Shown here one piece after another: positions 46,153 through 51,167 of a DNA stretch of 51,167 nt; the stretch's first letter is position 1; each line of letters starts with the position of its first letter. Below the pieces are notes generated by a model. That model was given only the letters and a program-made list of their open reading frames with translations, was not told the DNA's origin and did not search any database. Origin of the DNA: Clostridia bacterium (GTDB lineage: Bacteria > Bacillota > Clostridia > UBA1381); NCBI GenBank assembly GCA_900770405.1, contig CAAGKL010000099.1:1-51167 (forward strand). The letters run 5' to 3'. Position numbers and translations under genes: made by a program.

Positions 46153-47604
46153 ATGGATAAAAATAACTACACCCTTCTGACTGATTTTTACGAATTTACG
46201 ATGGCAAACGGCTTCTGGCGCGAGGGCTTTCGCGACCGCATCGCCTACTTTGATATGTTTTTCAGAAAAATTCCCGACGACGGCGGATTTGCGATAATGG
46301 CGGGTGTCGAGCAGCTTATCGACTACCTCAAAAGCCTGTCCTTCTCCGATGAGGATATCGAATATCTGCGCTCGAAGGGGATTTTTTGCGAGGAATACCT
46401 TGAGTACCTGCGCAATTTCAAATTCGCCTGCGACGTCTGGGCAGTGCCGGAGGGCACGCCGATTTTCCCGCACGAGCCGATAGTCGTCGTGCGCGGACCG
46501 GTTGTGCAGGCGCAGCTTGTTGAGACGATGGTGCTTCTGACGATAAACCACCAGAGCCTGATTGCGACAAAGACGAACAGGATTGTGCGCGCCGCCGGGG
46601 GACGCCCGGTTATGGAGTTCGGCTCGCGCCGCGCGCAGGGGTACAATGCGGCAATTCTCGGCGCACGCGCGGCGTACATTGCCGGCTGCGTGGGCACGGC
46701 GTGCGCGCTTGCCGACCGCGACTATGGTGTGCCGGCGCTCGGCACGATGGCGCACAGCTGGGTGCAGCTTTTCGACAGCGAGTATGACGCCTTTCGCGCA
46801 TATGCCGAAACCTACCCCGACGGCTGCACGCTTTTGGTCGACACCTATAACGTGTTGAAATCCGGCGTGCCGAACGCAATCCGCGTATTCGACGAGGTTT
46901 TGAAACCGATGGGCAAGCGCCCGTGCGGCATACGCATCGACTCGGGTGACATAACCTATCTGTCCAAGCGCTGCCGCAAAATGCTCGACGATGCGGGCTA
47001 TCCCGACTGCGGGATTGTCGCGTCAAATTCGCTCGACGAGTACATTATCCGCGATATGATAATGCAGGGCGCGAAAATCGACTCCTTCGGCGTCGGCGAG
47101 CGGCTCGTCACGTCGAAATCCGAGCCGGTTTTCGGCGGCGTGTACAAGCTTGCCGCGGTCGAGACGGACGGCGAAATTGTGCCGAAGATAAAAATTTCGG
47201 AGAATGTGGAAAAGATAACGACGCCGGGCTTTAAGCAGGTTTACCGCCTGTATGCGCGCGAAAATTCCGCCGCGATTGCCGACGTGATTACGCTGCACGA
47301 CGAGGTTATCGACAATGACGCGCCGTACGAAATTTTCGACCCGGAGCATACCTGGAAGCGCAAGACGATTACCGATTTTTATGCGCGCCCGCTGCTTAAG
47401 AAGGTTTTTGAAAACGGAAAATGCGTGTATGAAAATCCCTCGCTCGACGCGCTGCGCGAGTATTGCCGGCTTGAGGTGGACGGGCTGTGGGACGAGGTAA
47501 AGCGGTTCGAGAACCCGCACACCTACTATGTCGACCTGTCGAAAAAGCTTTGGGATGTGAAGTACGGTCTTTTGGAGAAATATGATGGAAACAAAAATTT
47601 ATAA
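46153..47604 (+). CDS. pncB: nicotinate phosphoribosyltransferase
   Basis: A 483-residue enzyme that makes nicotinate mononucleotide from nicotinate and PRPP in NAD salvage. LLTDFYEFTMANGFW is the family start, with EFGSRRAQGYNAA (phosphoribosyl binding) and GIRIDSGDITYLSK; the catalytic histidine region is TMAHSWVQLF. Full length. The ATG at 46153 follows the conserved GGAGAT. It overlaps tsaC by 23 bases. Confidence 0.95.
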   Translation: MDKNNYTLLTDFYEFTMANGFWREGFRDRIAYFDMFFRKIPDDGGFAIMAGVEQLIDYLKSLSFSDEDIEYLRSKGIFCEEYLEYLRNFKFACDVWAVPEGTPIFPHEPIVVVRGPVVQAQLVETMVLLTINHQSLIATKTNRIVRAAGGRPVMEFGSRRAQGYNAAILGARAAYIAGCVGTACALADRDYGVPALGTMAHSWVQLFDSEYDAFRAYAETYPDGCTLLVDTYNVLKSGVPNAIRVFDEVLKPMGKRPCGIRIDSGDITYLSKRCRKMLDDAGYPDCGIVASNSLDEYIIRDMIMQGAKIDSFGVGERLVTSKSEPVFGGVYKLAAVETDGEIVPKIKISENVEKITTPGFKQVYRLYARENSAAIADVITLHDEVIDNDAPYEIFDPEHTWKRKTITDFYARPLLKKVFENGKCVYENPSLDALREYCRLEVDGLWDEVKRFENPHTYYVDLSKKLWDVKYGLLEKYDGNKNL

Positions 47605-48613
47605 GATAAGCTCGTCGGACGATGCGCGCCTTGCGGAGCTAGGCGCAATGATACGCGCGGGTAGGCTCGTGAGCTTTCCGACCGAAACGGTCTACGGGCT
47701 CGGCGCGAACGCGTTCGATGCCGATGCGGCGCGGCGCGTGTTCGAGGCGAAGGGCAGACCCGGCGACAACCCGCTGATTGTGCACCTGACCGATGTGTCG
47801 CAGCTCGGCGAGGTTGCGCGCGAGGTGCCGCCGACGGCGCTGCGGCTGTTTGAAAAATTTTCACCCGGACCGCTGACGGTGATATTGAAAAAAAGTGAAA
47901 AAATCCCGCCCGAGGTGACGGCGGGGCTGGATACGGTTGCGGTGCGGATACCGTCGCACCCGATTGCGCGCGCGCTGATTGACGCAGCGGGCGTGCCGAT
48001 TGCGGCGCCTTCGTCGAATTTGTCGGGCAGACCGAGCCCGACGCGCGCGGAGCACGTGATTACCGACCTCAACGGCAGGATCGACGCGATAATCGACGGC
48101 GGCGCGTGCAGCGTCGGCGTTGAGTCGACGGTGGTCGAGCTTTGCGGCGAGGGCGTGAATATTCTGCGCCCGGGCGGAATCTGCCGCGCGGAGCTTGCCG
48201 CGGTTTTGCCGGAGGTGGGCGTTGACCGCCATATTACCGAGCCGGTCAAGCCGGGCGAGATTGTGCGCTCGCCGGGAATGAAGTATAAGCACTACGCGCC
48301 AGACGCGTACGTGACGGTCATCTCGGGCGAAAAAAATGCCGCGGCGCGGAAAATTCGCGAAATGCTCGCGGAGCACACCGGCGAGAACTGCGGGGTTATG
48401 TGCTATGACGGCTTTGCGTTCGAGGCACAGGCGGTGCTGTATATGGGCGCGGATAATGTGACCTATGCCGAGCGGCTTTTTGATACGCTGCGGCGGTTTG
48501 ACGCGCTCGGAATTGATGTGGTTTTTGCGCAGTTTGAGGACGATGACGGCGCGGGTATGGCGGTGCGCAACCGGCTGTTCAAGTCGGCGGCGGGGCGCGT
48601 GATTGCCGTTTGA
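47582..48613 (+). CDS. tsaC: L-threonylcarbamoyladenylate synthase (Sua5 type)
   Basis: A 343-residue enzyme that makes threonylcarbamoyl-AMP, the first step of t6A37 tRNA modification. The YrdC domain (residues 10-200) has GRLVSFPTETVYGLGANAF, KGRPGDNPLIVHL and PSSNLSGRPSPT; the C-terminal Sua5 domain (about 220-343) makes it the long form. GGAG precedes the start; ATG at 47582 or 47585 are equally open. TsaD, which uses the product, is encoded 0.95 kb downstream. Confidence 0.94.
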   Translation: MMETKIYKISSSDDARLAELGAMIRAGRLVSFPTETVYGLGANAFDADAARRVFEAKGRPGDNPLIVHLTDVSQLGEVAREVPPTALRLFEKFSPGPLTVILKKSEKIPPEVTAGLDTVAVRIPSHPIARALIDAAGVPIAAPSSNLSGRPSPTRAEHVITDLNGRIDAIIDGGACSVGVESTVVELCGEGVNILRPGGICRAELAAVLPEVGVDRHITEPVKPGEIVRSPGMKYKHYAPDAYVTVISGEKNAAARKIREMLAEHTGENCGVMCYDGFAFEAQAVLYMGADNVTYAERLFDTLRRFDALGIDVVFAQFEDDDGAGMAVRNRLFKSAAGRVIAV

Positions 48614-48629
48614 CAGAGGAGGAACAGAT

Positions 48630-49076
48630 ATGAATGTTTTGTTTGTTTGCACGGGCAACACCTGCCGCTCACCGATGGCGGCGGCGCTGTTCAATAAGAT
48701 AGCGATGGAGCGCAGGCTTGATGTTCGGATTGAATCGGCGGGAATTTTCGCCGCGGACGGAGAGCCGGCATCGACCGAGGCGGTCGTTGTGATGAAAGAG
48801 TATGGGATTGACCTTCTGGGCTTTCACGCGCAGAGCATAAACACCGAGCTTTTGGAAAAATGCGATTTGATTTTGACGATGACCGCGGCGCATAAGATGG
48901 TTCTGGAGCAGAATGCCGCAGGCAAGGTCTATACGCTTTGCGAATATGCGGGGCTGGAGGGGGATATTCCCGACCCGTTCGGCGGCAGCGTCGGCGATTA
49001 CGAGCTGTGCGCAAAGCGGATTTACGAGGCGTTGGAAAAATGCGCGGACAGGCTTGAGGGGGAAAAACAGGCGTGA
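48630..49076 (+). CDS. low-molecular-weight protein tyrosine/arginine phosphatase
   Basis: A 148-residue LMW-PTP. The catalytic P-loop CTGNTCRS follows the first strand (NVLFV), and the acid aspartate is in IPDPFGG near the C-terminus. In Firmicutes such enzymes next to tsaC (YwlE-like) remove phosphate from arginine or tyrosine. The ATG follows GAGGAGGAAC. It lies 16 bases after tsaC, a well-known neighbourhood. Confidence 0.92.
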   Translation: MNVLFVCTGNTCRSPMAAALFNKIAMERRLDVRIESAGIFAADGEPASTEAVVVMKEYGIDLLGFHAQSINTELLEKCDLILTMTAAHKMVLEQNAAGKVYTLCEYAGLEGDIPDPFGGSVGDYELCAKRIYEALEKCADRLEGEKQA

Positions 49077-49080
49077 TGAA

Positions 49081-49110
49081 GCTGCCGACGGCAGCGGATT
49101 GGAGATAAAA
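49081..49110 (+). promoter_or_regulatory. hairpin/Shine-Dalgarno cassette of rimI
   Basis: Stem GCTGCC-GAC-GGCAGC followed by GGATTGGAGATAAAA and the ATG. The T-A pair replaces a C-G of the pncB copy. Confidence 0.55.
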
Positions 49111-49560
49111 ATGTGTGCTATCCGTGAAATGACGGCGGCGGACGCCGGTGCGCTTGCGGCGCTGGATTTGCAGTGCTTTTCGATGCCGTGGTCGGAGCGA
49201 TCCTTTGCCGATGAGGCGGAAAACCCGATTGCGCGGTATTTTGTTGCCTGCGATGACGGCGGCGAAATTATCGGCTATGCCGGCTATTGGCGCGTCGGCG
49301 ATGAGGCGGATATTACGAATGTTGCCGTGGCGGAGAATATGCGCCGGCGCGGGATTGCGTCCGCGCTGATGGAAAAGCTTGTGCGGCTGGCAAGAAAAGA
49401 GGGGCTGCTGCTGATGACGCTTGAGGTCAGGAAAAGCAATGCGCCCGCCCGCGCGCTGTATGAGCGGTTCGGGTTCGAGGCGCTCGGCGAGCGGAAAAGC
49501 TACTATATAAATCCGCGCGAGGACGCGGTCATAATGACCCTCGGATTAGGAGAAATGTGA
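49111..49560 (+). CDS. rimI: ribosomal protein S18-alanine N-acetyltransferase-like
   Basis: A 149-residue GNAT acetyltransferase. ITNVAVAENMRRRGIASALMEKL is the acetyl-CoA-binding motif A, LEVRKSNAPARALYERFGFE motif B. Its place directly before tsaD supports RimI, which is usually found in the tsaB/tsaD cluster. The ATG at 49111 is chosen for GGAGAT; a longer frame runs back inside the phosphatase gene. The stop overlaps the tsaD ATG by one base. Confidence 0.9.
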   Translation: MCAIREMTAADAGALAALDLQCFSMPWSERSFADEAENPIARYFVACDDGGEIIGYAGYWRVGDEADITNVAVAENMRRRGIASALMEKLVRLARKEGLLLMTLEVRKSNAPARALYERFGFEALGERKSYYINPREDAVIMTLGLGEM

Positions 49561-50567
49561 TGGAAACTTTGATTTTGGGAATAGAGAGCTCCTGCGATGA
49601 AACCGCGGCGGCGGTTGTGGCGGACGGGAAAAGGGTACTGTCGAATGTGATTAATTCGCAGATTGACCTGCATAAAAGGTACGGCGGCGTCGTGCCGGAA
49701 ATCGCGTCGCGCAATCATATAATGAATATTTCGCCGGTGGTGGACGAGGCGCTCGCGGCGGCGGGGGTGGAATTTTCCGACCTGTCGGCGATTGCTGTCA
49801 CATACGGGCCGGGGCTCGTGGGCGCGCTTCTGGTGGGCGTGTCCTACGCAAAGGCGCTGGCGTATGCGCTCGGCAAGCCGCTCGTCGGCGTGCATCACAT
49901 TCGCGGGCACATCACGGCGAACGCGATTGCGCACCCGGAGGTTGAGCCGCCGTATGTCTGCCTGGTCGCGTCGGGCGGTCATTCGCATATCGTCAGGGTC
50001 GAGGATTATACGCATTTTGAGGTGCTGGCGCGAACGCGCGATGACGCGGCGGGCGAGGCGTTTGATAAAATTGCGCGCGTGCTCGGGCTGGGCTATCCCG
50101 GCGGGCCGCTGATTGATAAGCTGGCGAAGGAGGGCGATGCGCACGCCGTGGAATTTCCGCGGGTTCAGATGGCGGAGGGGTCACTCGATTTCAGCTTTTC
50201 GGGCGTGAAAACCGCGGTGATAAATTATCTGCATAAGGCGGAGATGAAGGGCGAAAGGGTTTGCCGCGCGGACGTTGCGGCGAGCTTTCAGAATGCGGTG
50301 TGCGAGGCGCTGTGCTCGCATACGCTGCGCGCGGCGACGGATGCGGGCGTCGGCACGATTGCGCTTGCGGGCGGGGTTGCGTCGAACAGTGCGCTGCGCG
50401 CGATGATGACCGCCGAGGCGGCAAAGCGCGGCATTGCGGTGATTTATCCGCCGCCGATTTTGTGCACCGATAACGGCGCGATGATTGGCGCGGCGGGGTA
50501 CTACGGCTATATAAACGGCGATTTTGCGCCGCTTGATCTGAATGCCGTGCCGAATTTGCCGCTTTAA
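49560..50567 (+). CDS. tsaD: tRNA N6-adenosine threonylcarbamoyltransferase
   Basis: A 335-residue ASKHA-fold enzyme (Kae1/Qri7/YgjD) that moves the threonylcarbamoyl group to A37 of tRNAs. LGIESSCDETAAAVV begins the family, the metal-binding HxxxH is in HIRGHITAN, and ASGGHSHIV and GYPGGP follow. Full length. AGGAG lies eight bases before the ATG. TsaB and TsaE, its usual partners, are not encoded nearby. Confidence 0.96.
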   Translation: METLILGIESSCDETAAAVVADGKRVLSNVINSQIDLHKRYGGVVPEIASRNHIMNISPVVDEALAAAGVEFSDLSAIAVTYGPGLVGALLVGVSYAKALAYALGKPLVGVHHIRGHITANAIAHPEVEPPYVCLVASGGHSHIVRVEDYTHFEVLARTRDDAAGEAFDKIARVLGLGYPGGPLIDKLAKEGDAHAVEFPRVQMAEGSLDFSFSGVKTAVINYLHKAEMKGERVCRADVAASFQNAVCEALCSHTLRAATDAGVGTIALAGGVASNSALRAMMTAEAAKRGIAVIYPPPILCTDNGAMIGAAGYYGYINGDFAPLDLNAVPNLPL

Positions 50568-50579
50568 TAGGAGCGGCGA

Positions 50580-50762
50580 ATGAGGGTAAAATACATGGGT
50601 GATTACTATAAAGTATCGCTCGACAAGAATAAAATATATAATGTTTTAACAATAGAAAAAGACTGGTACAGAATTATCGATGAAACCGGAGAGGATTATC
50701 TTTATCCGTCGGAGGAGTTTGAGATAGTTGAGGCTGACAGCGCTCTTTACAAAGCAGAATGA
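50580..50762 (+). CDS. small conserved protein of unknown function
   Basis: A 60-residue protein: KVSLDKNKIYNVLTIEKDWYRIIDETGEDYLYP and an acidic end (SEEFEIVEAD). I have seen this kind of small beta-rich protein often in clostridial genomes, but its role is unknown. GGAGCGGCGA precedes the ATG, and it follows tsaD by 12 bases. Its 3' end holds the -35 box of the next RNA gene's promoter. Confidence 0.8.
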   Translation: MRVKYMGDYYKVSLDKNKIYNVLTIEKDWYRIIDETGEDYLYPSEEFEIVEADSALYKAE

Positions 50763-50774
50763 ATATGTTATAAT
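50746..50774 (+). promoter_or_regulatory. strong promoter of the structured RNA
   Basis: TTTACA, a 17-base spacer and a perfect TATAAT. The -35 box lies inside the small upstream gene. Start is predicted near 50781. Confidence 0.8.
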
Positions 50775-50780
50775 GATAAA

Positions 50781-51013
50781 ACAAGGTCAGATGCTTGAGG
50801 TGGTCAATTTCGTGGCAGCCACACGCTGATGGTTTGACAGGAGGAAGCTCCGAGAGATGCAGGGGAACGCCACGCCTGCCAAGCGGCTGACAGGAACAGG
50901 TATTTTGAAGTAGAGAATGTGCTGCTACACACCGAAGCGGTCAAAAGAAATGCGGGAAAAGGGCACACCCGCCAAAATACCGAAAAAGGGATTGTATTTG
51001 CAGTCCCTTTTTT
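50781..51013 (+). ncRNA. structured non-coding RNA, possibly raiA-type
   Basis: About 230 nt with its own promoter and terminator. Local stems: GTGG-CAG-CCAC (50812-50822), GGAG/CTCC (50840-50851), GCAGG/CCTGC (50859-50879), GCGGG/CCCGC (50952-50972). A long-range 9-bp helix joins GGTATTTTG (50899-50907) and CAAAATACC (50973-50981), and TTTGAC (50833) can pair with GTCAAA (50940), which would cross it as a pseudoknot. Size and complexity recall the raiA motif RNAs of Clostridia, but I recall their consensus only loosely; it is not SRP RNA, tmRNA or RNase P. No good coding frame is seen. Confidence 0.6.
50983..51013 (+). terminator. intrinsic terminator of the structured RNA
   Basis: AAAAAGGGA/TCCCTTTTT with a 12-base loop and six T. 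Confidence 0.85.
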
Positions 51014-51167
51014 ATGCCCAATAGAGAGGTGCAAAACGCATGATATGAAAAACAGAAAAAACATCAAGCAATCCGAATAACGCAACAAAAAAAACCGGCA
51101 AAAGAGAGCATGGCAAACAAGCCTTGCGGCGAAAATCATAAATTTTCGGTTTTAAAAATTATCAAGC
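51014..51167. other. tail of window without identified feature
   Basis: About 150 AT-rich bases after the RNA terminator. No Shine-Dalgarno-preceded frame or promoter with good spacing is seen. The minus-strand frame over this region covers the RNA gene and has no family look. Confidence 0.5.

Noticed and set aside
50804..51139. 111-residue minus-strand frame
   Set aside because: It lies opposite a structured RNA with its own promoter and terminator and has no Shine-Dalgarno site.
1..51167. CRISPR array, tRNA, rRNA, IS element or prophage
   Set aside because: No regularly spaced repeats, tRNA cloverleaf ends, transposase motifs or phage structural genes were found by reading.

Overview
The window reads as chromosomal DNA of a GC-rich, endospore-forming member of the Clostridia (Bacillota), most like the Oscillospiraceae/Ruminococcaceae side. 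The grounds are: sporulation genes yabP and yabQ next to divIC and yabR, a TIGR04086-type membrane protein, a V-type ATPase operon in the Enterococcus ntp gene order, single-chain glycyl-tRNA synthetase, the MEP isoprenoid genes dxs and ispE, a rsmG-noc pair, and many TTGACA/TATAAT promoters with 17-base spacers. These are family-level calls made by reading; no database search was run. I saw no tRNA, rRNA, CRISPR array, insertion sequence or prophage.

Layout. 1-2.6 kb: two small membrane-associated proteins, then rodA-fabG on the minus strand. 2.7-6.7 kb: a plus-strand run metY, unknown membrane protein, birA, trkA, ECF S component. 7-13.2 kb: rsmG and a noc/parB gene, a small HTH regulator, then patatin-ttcA, NusG-II/Gx transporter and CK-like/uppP pairs. 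13.3-17.8 kb: ung-polA-coaE-lytic transglycosylase. 17.9-18.2 kb: a compact type I toxin-antitoxin-like locus. 18.3-22.6 kb: an SLH/glucosaminidase protein, an ABC-F ATPase and a lipoprotein. 22.6-23.4 kb: a second, toxin-less copy of the antitoxin-like RNA, an array of small hairpins and a frameshifted small cysteine protein. 23.5-26.4 kb: tex-lgt. 26.6-32.4 kb: an S26-like peptidase, a YdcZ-like membrane protein, then dxs-tlyA-ispE and a cation/proton antiporter. 32.5-41 kb: the nine-gene V-ATPase operon. 41.2-42.4 kb: an M14 peptidase and a DnaA-box-rich intergenic region. 42.4-50.8 kb: glyS, mscL, yabP-yabQ-divIC-yabR, pncB, tsaC, a phosphatase, rimI, tsaD and a small protein. 50.75-51.01 kb: a structured non-coding RNA with its own promoter and terminator.

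How parts fit together. RodA, UppP, the lytic transglycosylase, the SLH/glucosaminidase protein and the M14 peptidase all bear on cell wall and envelope; Lgt would modify the lipoprotein at 21.4 kb. The V-ATPase c subunit keeps all five Na+ ligands known from Enterococcus hirae NtpK, and a cation/proton antiporter gene ends against the operon, which suggests Na+ energetics. TsaC, TsaD and RimI belong to the t6A/N-acetylation neighbourhood, while TtcA, TlyA and RsmG modify RNA.

The most novel-looking items are the two copies of the small RNA family (17.9-18.2 and 22.7-22.8 kb), one opposite a 20-residue hydrophobic peptide gene within inverted repeats and the other alone, with compensatory changes in the terminator stem. 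Next come the structured RNA at 50.8 kb, a TACA-N2-TGTA operator inside the promoter of the lipoprotein gene, a recurring hairpin/Shine-Dalgarno cassette, and a gene that seems to need a non-standard ACG start.
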